From assembly GCF_902859725.1 (NCBI RefSeq), contig NZ_CADIJP010000001.1:186001-250000 (forward strand): DNA of 64,000 bases, in the 5' to 3' direction. The position numbers and the translations under genes are program-made. This DNA comes from Achromobacter mucicolens. GTDB lineage: Bacteria; Pseudomonadota; Gammaproteobacteria; Burkholderiales; Burkholderiaceae_B. Positions 31,324 through 40,343 of the stretch are shown here, piece after piece. Position 1 is the stretch's first letter, and every line of letters starts with the position of its first letter. The notes beneath the pieces are model-generated. The model had not been told where the DNA came from, made no database searches, and was given only the letters and a program-made list of their open reading frames with translations.

Positions 31324-33363
31324 ATGAAACGGGAATGTTACTCCAGGGCCACGCTGTGGCTGGCGCTGCTGGCCTGCCTCTTCGCGGGTCTTGTAGCCGC
31401 GGCCGGGCCGGCGCGCGCCGAGCCGCTGCGCCTGGACGGCCAGGAGCGCGTGCAGGACGCAAGCGGCCATCTTGAGCGGCTGATCGATCCCGATGGCGGA
31501 CTTGATGTCGCGCACGCGGCCGCCGCGGACGGCTGGACGGCGCTGCCGGGCAGCCTGAGCGCGGGGTTCACGCCCGCGACGATCTGGCTGCGCCTGCCCG
31601 TGCAGGTGGACAAGGTCATGCACGGCGGCTGGATGCTGCGCCTGAGCAATTCGCTGCTGGACGACGTGCGCATCTATGTGGGCCACGCCGGCGGCTGGAC
31701 GATGCTGGGGCGCAGCGGCGAGGATCTGGCGCGGCGCAAGTGGCCGGTGGACTATCGCAGCCCCGTGATCCAGTTCAATCCGTCGCAACCCGGCGCCTAC
31801 GTCATCCTGGTGCGGCTTCAAAGCAAGAACGCGCTGGCGACGCGGCTGGAAGTCTGGCAGCGGCTGGCGTTCGATAACCAGTCGCGCCGCGAAGGCCTGC
31901 TGTTCGGGCTGTACTTCGGCTTTTACCTGCTCCTGATCTGCGCGCACGCCGCGTTCTGGCTGGTGACGCGCGCGCCCATGAGCGGCCTGTTCCTGGCCTA
32001 CATCGGCAATTGCGTCTTCAACGAGGTGCTGTCGCTGGGGTTGGTGCAGCAGTTGACGGGCCTGCCCGTTGCCTGGAGCGACCGCCTGCTGGGCGTGGGC
32101 ATTGCCGTCAGCCTGCCGGTGGCGCTGCGCGTCGCGTTCCGCCAGTTGAATCTGGAAGCGCTGTATCCGCGAGCCGTACGCGGCCTGTACTGGCTGTTCT
32201 GGGGCATTGCCGCCGTGTGCTCGGCGCTGATCGTGACGGGGCATTATGGCGCCGGCATGCTGCCGATCCAGACGCTGGGGCTGCTGGTGATCATCGCGTT
32301 CATCGTCCTGGGCGCGTACCTGCTCAAGCGGGGCTGGCGGCCGGCGCGCTTTTTCGCGCTGGCGTTTGGCGTGTTCTACGTGGGCGTGCTGATCGCCTTC
32401 CTGCGCAACCTGGGAGTGTTCCCGGTCAACGCCTTCACCGAGTACGTGTCCACGTTGGGCACGATGCTGCACATGCTGCTGCTCAGCCTGTTCATCGTGG
32501 GACGCTACGAGCGCCGGCGCCGCGTCCGGGAATTGCAGCAGGCCAATCTGGCGGCCGATCTGGCGCGCCAGCACAGCCATTGGCTGGAACGCGAAGTGGC
32601 CCTGCGCACGGCAGAAATGCAGGGCGAGATCGAACGCCGGGTCGCGCTGGAAGGCGAATTGCGCACCTCGCTGGAAAAGGAACGGCAGATGTTCACCGAG
32701 CAGCGTGAATTCGTGGCGATGGTGTCGCACGAGTTTCGCACGCCGCTGGCGATCATCACGACGTCGGCCCAGCAATTGGGCCGCAACCTTGCCGCGCCGC
32801 TGGAAAAGAGCCTGGCGCGCTGCGCCAACATCCGCGATGCGGCCATGCGACTGTTGGCGCTGGTGGACGAATACCTGACCGATGACCGCATGCGCGAGCC
32901 GCGCGCCGAACTGCGCTTGACCCGGTGCGACCTGCCTGCGCTGTTGCAGGATCTGGCGAGCGAGTATCCGCCGGGCAGGGTGCAGTGCGCCTACGAATCG
33001 AAGACCCGGACGCTCGACTGCGACGCGGGCCTGCTGCGGATCGCGCTGCGCAACCTGCTGGCCAATGCCGACCGGCATTGCACCGAGGGCGGGACGGTCA
33101 GCGTGTCGGTGCGCGAAGACGGGGACCAGTTGCGCATTGCGGTTTCCAATCCCGGCAGCGCCATTCCCGCCGGAGAGCAAGAGCGGCTGTTTCAGAAATA
33201 CTATCGGGGGCAAAATGCCACCCGGCATCCGGGGGCGGGACTGGGACTGTATCTGGTCAGTTCCATCGCAGCGCGGCTGGGTGGTTCGGTGGCACTGGAA
33301 GCGGCCGGGGGCGTCGAGCCGGTGCGCTTTTGCATTACGTTGCCTCACCTGCGAGCCGACTGA
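31324..33363 (+). CDS. Hybrid-free sensor histidine kinase with 7TMR-DISM sensor
   Basis: A 679-residue kinase. A signal peptide (LWLALLACLFAGLVAAAGPARA) leads to a periplasmic DISM-type beta-sandwich (residues about 40-185, with ATIWLRLPVQV). Seven membrane helices follow (roughly 190-385), then a coiled coil (RRRRVRELQQANLAADLARQ), the HisKA phospho-acceptor block FVAMVSHEFRTPLAII and a HATPase domain ending with GAGLGLYLVSSIAARLGG. I chose ATG at 31324 because the signal peptide begins there; ATG at 31303 is also in frame. DISM sensors are thought to bind carbohydrates or similar ligands. The pair may control the autotransporter downstream. Confidence 0.93.
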   Translation: MKRECYSRATLWLALLACLFAGLVAAAGPARAEPLRLDGQERVQDASGHLERLIDPDGGLDVAHAAAADGWTALPGSLSAGFTPATIWLRLPVQVDKVMHGGWMLRLSNSLLDDVRIYVGHAGGWTMLGRSGEDLARRKWPVDYRSPVIQFNPSQPGAYVILVRLQSKNALATRLEVWQRLAFDNQSRREGLLFGLYFGFYLLLICAHAAFWLVTRAPMSGLFLAYIGNCVFNEVLSLGLVQQLTGLPVAWSDRLLGVGIAVSLPVALRVAFRQLNLEALYPRAVRGLYWLFWGIAAVCSALIVTGHYGAGMLPIQTLGLLVIIAFIVLGAYLLKRGWRPARFFALAFGVFYVGVLIAFLRNLGVFPVNAFTEYVSTLGTMLHMLLLSLFIVGRYERRRRVRELQQANLAADLARQHSHWLEREVALRTAEMQGEIERRVALEGELRTSLEKERQMFTEQREFVAMVSHEFRTPLAIITTSAQQLGRNLAAPLEKSLARCANIRDAAMRLLALVDEYLTDDRMREPRAELRLTRCDLPALLQDLASEYPPGRVQCAYESKTRTLDCDAGLLRIALRNLLANADRHCTEGGTVSVSVREDGDQLRIAVSNPGSAIPAGEQERLFQKYYRGQNATRHPGAGLGLYLVSSIAARLGGSVALEAAGGVEPVRFCITLPHLRAD

Positions 33364-33530
33364 AGGCGGTACTGCCGCGAATATTGCGAAGTGCGCGGCA
33401 ATTGTTGCGTAAATGCCTCCATTCGACGCCAGCCCTCGCGGGCCGCCGACGGTCCAAACGGGGGAAAAGCGCGGTCTTTTGGGCCTATTTGTGCCTATTC
33501 GACGAGAAGCGGCCGCAGCTATTACAAGTT

Positions 33531-33550
33531 GCTCAGATTCGCTCAGATTC
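33531..33550. repeat. Perfect tandem 10-bp direct repeat upstream of the autotransporter
   Basis: GCTCAGATTC occurs twice with no spacing, 55 bases before the autotransporter start. A 10-base period is one helical turn, the usual spacing of OmpR/PhoB-family binding sites. The adjacent response regulator is therefore a good candidate to bind here. Confidence 0.6.
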
Positions 33551-33604
33551 CGTTTTGCAATGATCGGTACATTTCAGACACGAAATTTACATGGTCACTA
33601 CAAA

Positions 33605-36100
33605 ATGTCTCGCCGCTTTCCGCTTACCCGCCTCGCCGTTTTGCTTAGCCTGAGCCTGCCGTTTTCTGCCCCGTCGGCGCTTGCACAGCCCACCGACTAC
33701 ATCCTCCACGCCGGTAATGTGCCCACCGTTGTCAACATTGGCGATTACACCTCGATTACCCTGATCGGCGGCACGATCGTGGACGGCGACGTCGTGAACG
33801 ATGGCTTGATGTGGCCGATGTCCTTCAGCCCCAACGGCGGCATCAAGGTGCAGGGGTCGACCGTCAACGGCTCGATCATCAACCAGGCCGCCCGGCAACT
33901 GACCAGCAATCGCGCCGGCATCAGCATTTCGAATGGCGGCATGGTCAAGGGCGACATCATCAACGAATATCGGATTTCGGGCGAGTACAGCGCGGGCGTC
34001 GGTATCGAAGTGATCACCTCGAGCACGGTCCTGGGCAAGATCATCAACAACGGAAGCATTGACGCGGGCATCGTTGTCTCGGACGGCACGGTCACCGGCG
34101 GCATCGTCAACAACGGCGTCATCAATGCCAAGATGGATGGCATTGCACTTGACGTCGCCGGCGCCAGTGCGCCGATGACGATCGTCAACGGCGGCACGAT
34201 CGCCGGCGACGTGATGCTTGGCACGTCCACCCTGGACATCACCGGCGGCACCATTACGGGCGGCGTCGTGGGCCCCGACGCCATCATGAACATCAATGGC
34301 GACTTCGGGGCAACCTCCAAGATCAGCGTCGGCCAGATCAACGTCGCGCCGGCCGCGACGCTGACGCTGAACGGCAACACCATGAAGGGCCTGGTGAACG
34401 TGAAGGGCACGCTGGCGGGTTCCGGCGAAGTCGGCCCGACCACCTTGGAGTCGGGTTCGACCCTGTCGCCCAACGCCGCGGCGCAGTCGAACCACATCTT
34501 CATGATGTCGGTGTCGCCGGTTGTCGTCACCCCGCCGTCGCCGATCGGCACCATCACGGTGAATGGCGACCTGACCTTCAAGCCGGGCTCGACCTATCGC
34601 GTCGACGCCACCGCCGAGGGCAAGAGCGACCGCGTCAAGGTCACCGGCACGGCCAATCTGGCGGGTTCTGTGGTGCACGTGGGTTCTGGCGGCACGTACG
34701 CTGAATCGACGGCCTACACCATCCTGTCGGCCAACACCCTGAACGGCCACTTCGACAGCGCGACCAGCGACATGGCCTTCCTGCAACCGTCGCTCAGCCA
34801 TCAAGGCAACCAGGTCGTGCTGACGCTCGACAAGAAGCAAGTGCCGACCGAGCCGACTCCCACGCCGACCGAGCCGACTCCCACGCCGACCGAACCGGCT
34901 CCCACACCGACCGAACCGGCCCCCACGCCCATCGGCAACGGCGGCACCCGCCCGATCGAATTCGCCGACCTGGCTGTGACCAGCAACCAGCGCTCGGCCG
35001 CGAACGCGCTGCAAAGCCTGCCCAAGACCAGCGCGCTGTACACGCGCGTCCTGAACCTGCCCAACGGCGCGCCGGCCGGTGTGTTTGCCGACTTGTCCGG
35101 CGAATCGTTCGGCAGCAGCGTGTCGGCGATGCAGAACGTCAGCAACAACGTGGCCAGCCTGCCCACGGCACAGCTGCGCGCCAACATGAATGCCGGTTTC
35201 GTGGCCGGCCCCCCCACGGCGCAGGTCGGCCGTGGAGACGCCTCCATGCTGCCGCGCTCGAACGCGCAGCCGCTGTGGGCGCAGGCCTTCGGCAACTGGC
35301 GCACGATGGACGGCAACGGCGACGTCGCCAAGTCCCGTGAACGCGACGTCGGCATCTTCGTCGGTGGCGATCACGGCGTGGGCAACGGCTGGCGTCTGGG
35401 CGGCGCGTTCGGTTACACCGACAGCCGCATCACGGTGGACGACCGCTCGGCCAAGTCCGACGTGAACAGCTACAGCGCGATCCTGTACGGCGGCAAGTCG
35501 TTCGAAGCCGGCTCGGGCAAGATCAACTTCACCGCCGGCGTGGCCTACACGTGGCACGACATCGACAGCAAGCGCAACATCAACGCGGCGGGCCAGTACC
35601 AGGAGCTGAAGGCCGACTACAGCGCCAGCACCGGCCAGGTCTTCACCGACGTGGGCTACGCCATCCCGCTGAACGACCGCGTCACCCTTGAGCCGTTCTT
35701 CGGCGCGGACTTCAGCGACCTGCGCACCCGCGGCTTCTCGGAATCGGGCGGTGACGCCGCGCTGAGCGGCAAGAGCAGCACGAACAACGTGGGCACCACC
35801 ACGCTGGGCCTGCGCGCACAGACGACGTTCGATGTGAAGGACAACGCGGGCCGCCTGCGCGGCATGCTGGGCTGGCGCCATGCTTACGGCGACCTCAATC
35901 CGGAAGCCACGATGTCGTTCGACGGCAGCCAGCCGTTCACCGTCGCGGGCAACCCGCTGGCGCGTGACGCGGCGGTCATGGAAGTGGGCGTGGATCTGGC
36001 GATGAGCAAGAACGCCACGCTGGGTCTGGCGTACTCCGGCCAGTTCGGCGACGGCAACCGCCAGAACACCGGCACGGTCAACGTGAGCTGGCGCTTCTAA
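33605..36100 (+). CDS. Type V autotransporter with Pro-Thr repeat linker
   Basis: An 831-residue autotransporter. A signal peptide (residues 1-28, ending PSALAQ) precedes a passenger of repeated glycine/asparagine/valine-rich turns (VDGDVVNDG, VNGSIINQA, VKGDIINEY, VTGGIVNNG), typical of a parallel beta-helix. Residues 414-441 are four heptads of the form PTEPTPT/PTEPAPT. The last ~280 residues form the 12-strand translocator (PLWAQAFGNWRTMDGNG onward) ending in VSWRF with terminal phenylalanine. The proline-rich part resembles pertactin-like Bordetella autotransporters. No catalytic motif is seen, so adhesion is plausible. It lies 242 bases after the kinase gene. Confidence 0.94.
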   Translation: MSRRFPLTRLAVLLSLSLPFSAPSALAQPTDYILHAGNVPTVVNIGDYTSITLIGGTIVDGDVVNDGLMWPMSFSPNGGIKVQGSTVNGSIINQAARQLTSNRAGISISNGGMVKGDIINEYRISGEYSAGVGIEVITSSTVLGKIINNGSIDAGIVVSDGTVTGGIVNNGVINAKMDGIALDVAGASAPMTIVNGGTIAGDVMLGTSTLDITGGTITGGVVGPDAIMNINGDFGATSKISVGQINVAPAATLTLNGNTMKGLVNVKGTLAGSGEVGPTTLESGSTLSPNAAAQSNHIFMMSVSPVVVTPPSPIGTITVNGDLTFKPGSTYRVDATAEGKSDRVKVTGTANLAGSVVHVGSGGTYAESTAYTILSANTLNGHFDSATSDMAFLQPSLSHQGNQVVLTLDKKQVPTEPTPTPTEPTPTPTEPAPTPTEPAPTPIGNGGTRPIEFADLAVTSNQRSAANALQSLPKTSALYTRVLNLPNGAPAGVFADLSGESFGSSVSAMQNVSNNVASLPTAQLRANMNAGFVAGPPTAQVGRGDASMLPRSNAQPLWAQAFGNWRTMDGNGDVAKSRERDVGIFVGGDHGVGNGWRLGGAFGYTDSRITVDDRSAKSDVNSYSAILYGGKSFEAGSGKINFTAGVAYTWHDIDSKRNINAAGQYQELKADYSASTGQVFTDVGYAIPLNDRVTLEPFFGADFSDLRTRGFSESGGDAALSGKSSTNNVGTTTLGLRAQTTFDVKDNAGRLRGMLGWRHAYGDLNPEATMSFDGSQPFTVAGNPLARDAAVMEVGVDLAMSKNATLGLAYSGQFGDGNRQNTGTVNVSWRF
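34844..34927 (+). repeat. In-frame 21-bp tandem repeat, four copies
   Basis: Four adjacent 21-base units encode the Pro-Thr-Glu-rich heptads between passenger and barrel of the autotransporter. Units 1 and 2 are identical; units 3 and 4 differ by a few bases (threonine to alanine change). Since the unit is a multiple of three, slippage would change linker length without breaking the frame. Confidence 0.9.
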
Positions 36101-36125
36101 GGCGATTCGATTCTGATCGGATGCG

Positions 36126-36156
36126 AAGGCCGGCCTCTTGGAGGCCGGCCTTTTTT
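36126..36156 (+). terminator. Rho-independent terminator after the autotransporter
   Basis: A 12-bp perfect stem (AAGGCCGGCCTC / GAGGCCGGCCTT) with a 3-base loop runs into six T residues, 25 bases after the autotransporter stop. It is a strong intrinsic terminator. Confidence 0.9.
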
Positions 36157-36275
36157 CGTGCGGGGCCCGTCTTCGCTCGGCATGGTGTCAGGCGCCCGCG
36201 CCTCGGTGCAATACCGGGTGTCCGGCGGCATGGCGCTTCGATACACTGTCTGGCCACCCCTATAACGAGAACGCC

Positions 36276-37790
36276 ATGAGACAGATGCTTCCGACCCTGG
36301 GCGCCGCCCTGGTGCTATCGCTGGCCGCGAACGCCGCCGCCGCGCAGCAATCCCCGCCCCGCGATCCCTTCTTCTGGTTGGGAGAAATCAACAAGGCCAC
36401 GGCGGTGATCAACACCGACGAGGGTCTGCTCGACAAGTCCATGGCGCCGCGGATCGCCGCCGGCGTGGCCAAGGTCATCAGCGACGGCAATCAGCCCGGC
36501 GCCAAGCGGGCGGCCACGGTCATCACCTTCGAGCCCCTGCTGATCAAGGCCGCTGGCGAGGATGTGACCCTGCTGCACGCGGGCCGTTCCAGCCAGGACA
36601 TGCACGCCACCTATCGCAGCGCGATCCTGCGCGACAAGCTGCTGGAACTGGCCGACCAGTTGAACGCCACGTCGACCACGCTGGTGGAGCTGGCCGCCAA
36701 GCATGCGGGCACCATCGTTCCCAACTACACCAACGGCGTGGCCGCGCAGCCCAACAGTTACGGACATTACCTGCTGGGCCAGGCGGCGGGCCTGGCGCGA
36801 GATGCGCAGCGCATTCGCGAGGCCTACGTGCGCATCGACCGCTCGCCCATGGGCACGACCGTGCTGAACGGCACGAGCTGGCCGCTGGACCGCAAGCGCA
36901 TGGCGCAATATCTGGGCTTCGAGGCGCTGGTCGACAACGCCTACGACGCCTCGCAGATCTCGTCCATGGACCAGCCGGTCGAGGTCGCGTCCATCGTCAC
37001 CAGCATCGCGCTGCGTACCGGTAATTTCGTCGAAGACGTGATGACGCAGTATGCACAGTCGCGTCCGTGGATCCTGCTGCAGGAAGGCGGCGGCAATACC
37101 TACGTGTCCAGCGCCATGCCGCAAAAGCGCAATCCCGGCCTGCTCAACGACACGCGCAGCGATGCCTCCACCGCGGTGACGCTGGCGATGGGACCCGTGC
37201 TGCAGACGCACAACATCACGCCCGGCATGAGCGATCCCAAGGACGTGAAGCAGAATTCCGCGATGGTCGACAGCGCGATCTCTGCGCTCAAGCGCTGGGA
37301 CCGCGTGCTCAAGGCGATGGTCATCAGCCCGGACCGCGCGCTGGAAGAGCTGAACAGCGACTGGACGGCCTCGCAGGAACTGGCGGACGTGCTGATGCAC
37401 AAATACAAGCTGCCGTTCCGCGCGGGCCATCATTTTGCGTCCGAGGTAGTGTCGTACGCCAAGGCCAACAACATCAAGCCGCTGGATTTTCCGTACGAAC
37501 AGGCGCGTCGCATCTATGCCGACGCCATGAAGGATTCCAAGTACGGCACGGACCTGCCGATGAGCGAAGCGGAGTTCCGCGCGACGCTGGATCCCGTGGC
37601 CATCGTGAAGAACCGCGCCACCAGCGGCGGACCGCAGCCCAAGGAGATGGATCGCATGATCCAGGAGGCGCGCGAGCAGCTGGCCGCACAGGACAAGTGG
37701 ATCAAGGCGCGCCGCGCGCACATCCGCGATTCGCTGGCGGAACTGGACAAGCAGTTCGACGCGCTGGTGGCCAGCGCACCGAAGCCGTAG
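36276..37790 (+). CDS. Exported argininosuccinate lyase/fumarase-superfamily protein
   Basis: A 504-residue protein. The first ~24 residues are a clear signal peptide (MLPTLGAALVLSLAANAAAA-QQS). The mature part follows the argininosuccinate-lyase layout: GRSSQDMHATYRSAILRDKL, AGTIVPNYTNGVAAQPNSYGHYLL and the superfamily signature SSAMPQKRNP with the catalytic serine. In argininosuccinate lyase the second block reads YTHLQ; here histidine is replaced by asparagine (YTNGV). Export to the periplasm is unusual because the family is cytoplasmic. It may cleave a fumarate-type C-N or C-O bond in an external substrate. It lies alone between a terminator and a LysR gene. Confidence 0.85.
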   Translation: MRQMLPTLGAALVLSLAANAAAAQQSPPRDPFFWLGEINKATAVINTDEGLLDKSMAPRIAAGVAKVISDGNQPGAKRAATVITFEPLLIKAAGEDVTLLHAGRSSQDMHATYRSAILRDKLLELADQLNATSTTLVELAAKHAGTIVPNYTNGVAAQPNSYGHYLLGQAAGLARDAQRIREAYVRIDRSPMGTTVLNGTSWPLDRKRMAQYLGFEALVDNAYDASQISSMDQPVEVASIVTSIALRTGNFVEDVMTQYAQSRPWILLQEGGGNTYVSSAMPQKRNPGLLNDTRSDASTAVTLAMGPVLQTHNITPGMSDPKDVKQNSAMVDSAISALKRWDRVLKAMVISPDRALEELNSDWTASQELADVLMHKYKLPFRAGHHFASEVVSYAKANNIKPLDFPYEQARRIYADAMKDSKYGTDLPMSEAEFRATLDPVAIVKNRATSGGPQPKEMDRMIQEAREQLAAQDKWIKARRAHIRDSLAELDKQFDALVASAPKP

Positions 37791-37808
37791 CGGCGGATGA
37801 AACGCGCT

Positions 37809-37833
37809 GGGGCCGTCCTACGGAGGCGGCCCC
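37809..37833. terminator. Possible hairpin between convergent lyase and LysR genes
   Basis: GGGGCCG / CGGCCCC with an inner CCT/AGG extension forms a near-continuous stem with one bulge. It occupies the 59-base gap between convergent stops. There is no T-run, so it is a weak terminator candidate. Confidence 0.35.
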
Positions 37834-37849
37834 ACCTGGGCGGCCCCTT

Positions 37850-38752
37850 CTAGGCGGCTCTGTCTTCCCCGCAGACCTGCAGCACGCAGCCGCGCAGCCA
37901 GCGATGGGCGGCATCGCCGTCCATCCTGGGATGCCACAGCATCGACACCGTGAAGGGCGCCATCGAGAAGGGCAGCGCAAAGCTGCGCATGCCTGTGCGT
38001 AGCGCGGCGGTGTGCCTGTCCGGCACCGTGGCGATCAGGTCGGTGTCGCGCACTAGCGCAAGCGCTGTGGAAAAACCGCTGGCAATCGTGGCGACATGCC
38101 GCGCGCGGCCAGCCTGCGAAAGCGCCTCGTCGATCGGGCCGGATTCGCGCCCGCGGCGCGACACCAGAATGTGGCGGGCGTTCACGTAGCGCGTCAGCGT
38201 GACGTTGCTGCGGGCCAGCGGATGGCCCGCGCGCATGACCCCGATAAAACGATCCTGGAACAGCGCGCGCGTGCGCAGCTCGGGACTGGCTGACTGGCCC
38301 ACCACGCCGGTCTCCAGGTCCACGGCGCCGTCGCGCAGCGGCGCGCTGTCCTTATCCAGTTTCTGCAGAAAGCGCAGCCGCACGCCCGGCGCTTGCGTGT
38401 CGATGCGGGCCAGGAGGCGCGCGCCGAAGTTCTCCACGAAGCCGTCGGTGACGCGCAGGGTGAAGGTGCGCACGAGGGCCGCGGGATCCAGCGTTTCGGT
38501 GGGGCGCAGCACGGCCTGCGCGTCCCGGACGAGCCCGCCGACCTGCTCGCGCAGCGCCAGCGCACGGGGCGTGGGCACCAATCCGCGCCCGGCGCGCACC
38601 AGCAGCGGATCGCCTGTTACGTCGCGCAGCCGCGCCAGCGCGCGGCTCATGGCGGAGGGACTCAGGCGCAACCGGCGGGCGGCGCCGGCCACGCTGCCTT
38701 CCGCGAGCAGCGCGTCCAGGGTGATGAGAAGGTTCAGGTCGGGCATGGACAT
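37850..38752 (-). CDS. LysR-family transcriptional regulator (NodD/LinR-like)
   Basis: A 300-residue LysR protein. The N-terminus PDLNLLITLDALLAEGSVAGAARRL, with LRLSPSAMSRALARLRDVTGDPLLVR, is the NodD/NahR/LinR subgroup pattern. The effector domain is complete. ATG at 38752 or 38746 may start it. It is divergent from the MFS pump 145 bases away, the likely target, and convergent with the exported lyase. MFS pumps next to LysR genes are often induced by the exported compound. The inducer is unknown. Confidence 0.91.
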   Translation of the reverse strand: MSMPDLNLLITLDALLAEGSVAGAARRLRLSPSAMSRALARLRDVTGDPLLVRAGRGLVPTPRALALREQVGGLVRDAQAVLRPTETLDPAALVRTFTLRVTDGFVENFGARLLARIDTQAPGVRLRFLQKLDKDSAPLRDGAVDLETGVVGQSASPELRTRALFQDRFIGVMRAGHPLARSNVTLTRYVNARHILVSRRGRESGPIDEALSQAGRARHVATIASGFSTALALVRDTDLIATVPDRHTAALRTGMRSFALPFSMAPFTVSMLWHPRMDGDAAHRWLRGCVLQVCGEDRAA

Positions 38753-38896
38753 GCGGCAAACGTAGCACGCCGGCGGCCGGCGCGCTGACATTTGGCATGG
38801 CGCCGTGTGCAGGTATTAGCTGCAAATGCTGCGCCTTCCGCCAGGTGATATTGCGGCCTACGCTGGTGTCCTGTCTCTTCCATTCAGGACGCCATC

Positions 38897-40309
38897 ATGC
38901 CGATTTCCGATCCCTCGCCATCCCAGCCCCGTCTGGCGCTGCTGTGCTGCCTGTCGCTGGCGATGCTGCTGTCTTCGCTGGGCACCAGCATCGCCAACGT
39001 CGGCCTGCCGGCATTCACGCAGGCATTCGGCGCGCCCTTCCAGTCGGTGCAGTGGGTCGTGCTGGCTTATCTGCTGGCCATCACGATTGCGGTCGTCAGC
39101 GCCGGGCGGCTAGGCGACCTGATCGGCCGGCGGCGCCTGATGCTGTTCGGGCTGGCGTGGTTTACCGCCGCGTCGGTGCTGTGCGGGGTGGCGCCAGGCC
39201 TGTGGACGCTGGTGGCCGCGCGCGCCGCGCAGGGCATGGGCGCGGCCGTGTTGATGACGCTTGCCATGGCCTTTGCCGGCGAGGCGGCGCCGAAGGGGCG
39301 GGCCGGCAGCGCCATGGGTCTGCTGGGCACGATGTCGGCGGCCGGCACCGCGCTCGGGCCGACGCTGGGCGGGGCCTTGATCGCCGGGTCGGGGTGGAGG
39401 GCGATCTTCCTGGTGAATCTGCCGCTGGGGCTGCTGGCGTTCTGGCTGGCCTGGCGGCGCCTGCCCCGCGATGCGCAGCGCGCCGCGCATCAACCGGTTC
39501 GCTTCGACTGGCCGGGCAGCATGCTGCTGGCGCTGACGCTGGCCACCTATGCGCTGTCCATGACACTGGGCCGCGGCAGTCTTGGGGTGCTCAATGTCAT
39601 TCTGCTGGCTGCGGCGGCAGGCGGCGCGGGCCTGTTCATGTGGGTGCAGGCGCGGACGGCGCAGCCGCTGGTGCGGCCGGCCATGATCGGCAACCCGTTG
39701 CTGGCGGGCGGGTTTGCGGCCAACGCGCTGGTCGCCACGGTGATGATGGCGACCTTGGTGGTGGGGCCGTTCTATCTGTCGGGAGGGCTGGGGTTGGGCG
39801 CCGTGCAGGTCGGGCTGGCGATGTCCTGCGGCCCGCTCGTGGCGGCGCTGGCCGGCGTGCCGGCGGGCCGCTGCGTGGATCGTTTCGGCAGCCGGCCGAT
39901 GACGTTGCTTTCGCTGGGCGCGGTGGGCGGCGCCTGCGCCGCGCTGCCGGCTGCCGCGCAGGCGTTCGGCGTGACGGGTTACGTCGCGGCGCTTGCCACG
40001 ATGACGGCGGGGTACGCGCTGTTCCAGGCAGCCAACAATACGGCGGTGATGGCGGCCGCAGGCGGCAGCGAACGCGGCGCCGTGTCGGGCATGCTGAACC
40101 TGTCGCGCAACCTGGGCCTGATCACGGGCGCCTCGGCAATGGGCGCGGTGTTTGCCGCGGGCGCCGGGGCCGCGTCATTGGCCGATGCGCCGCCCGCCGC
40201 GCTTGCGGCCGGGCTGCGCGCGACATTTATCTTGGCCGCTGTGCTGTGCGTGCTGGCGATGGCCGCCGTCGCGGCAAGCGGCAAGCGGCTTGCCGCCGTC
40301 CAGCCGTAA
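38897..40309 (+). CDS. MFS drug-efflux transporter, DHA2 (14-helix) family
   Basis: A 470-residue membrane protein with about 14 hydrophobic helices. It begins LALLCCLSLAMLLSSLGTSIANVGLPAF and has the MFS motif A (AGRLGDLIGRRRLMLFGLAWF) and DHA family motif C (LGPTLGGALI). DHA2 pumps such as EmrB or QacA expel drugs or toxic metabolites in exchange for protons. No membrane-fusion partner is next to it. A LysR regulator is divergent and probably controls it. The actual substrate is unknown. Confidence 0.93.
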   Translation: MPISDPSPSQPRLALLCCLSLAMLLSSLGTSIANVGLPAFTQAFGAPFQSVQWVVLAYLLAITIAVVSAGRLGDLIGRRRLMLFGLAWFTAASVLCGVAPGLWTLVAARAAQGMGAAVLMTLAMAFAGEAAPKGRAGSAMGLLGTMSAAGTALGPTLGGALIAGSGWRAIFLVNLPLGLLAFWLAWRRLPRDAQRAAHQPVRFDWPGSMLLALTLATYALSMTLGRGSLGVLNVILLAAAAGGAGLFMWVQARTAQPLVRPAMIGNPLLAGGFAANALVATVMMATLVVGPFYLSGGLGLGAVQVGLAMSCGPLVAALAGVPAGRCVDRFGSRPMTLLSLGAVGGACAALPAAAQAFGVTGYVAALATMTAGYALFQAANNTAVMAAAGGSERGAVSGMLNLSRNLGLITGASAMGAVFAAGAGAASLADAPPAALAAGLRATFILAAVLCVLAMAAVAASGKRLAAVQP

Positions 40310-40343
40310 TGCAGTCCGGACCGGGCCGCCCGCCGTCAGCGCA

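Noticed and set aside
30547-33348. A 933-codon minus-strand open frame opposite the histidine kinase
   Set aside because: Its end is the true response regulator. The remainder is antisense to the well-supported kinase and has low-complexity His/Gln/Arg-rich composition.
33413-33604. N-terminal extension of the autotransporter by 64 residues
   Set aside because: The extension would hide the signal peptide that starts exactly at 33605 and would make the tandem repeat coding.
34844-34927. CRISPR-like array
   Set aside because: The units are contiguous, in frame and without spacers. They encode a proline-threonine linker.
33587-35881. A 764-codon minus-strand frame opposite the autotransporter
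   Set aside because: It is rich in His, Arg and Val from reading the repeat-rich passenger backwards and has no family match. The sense strand has signal peptide, repeats and barrel.
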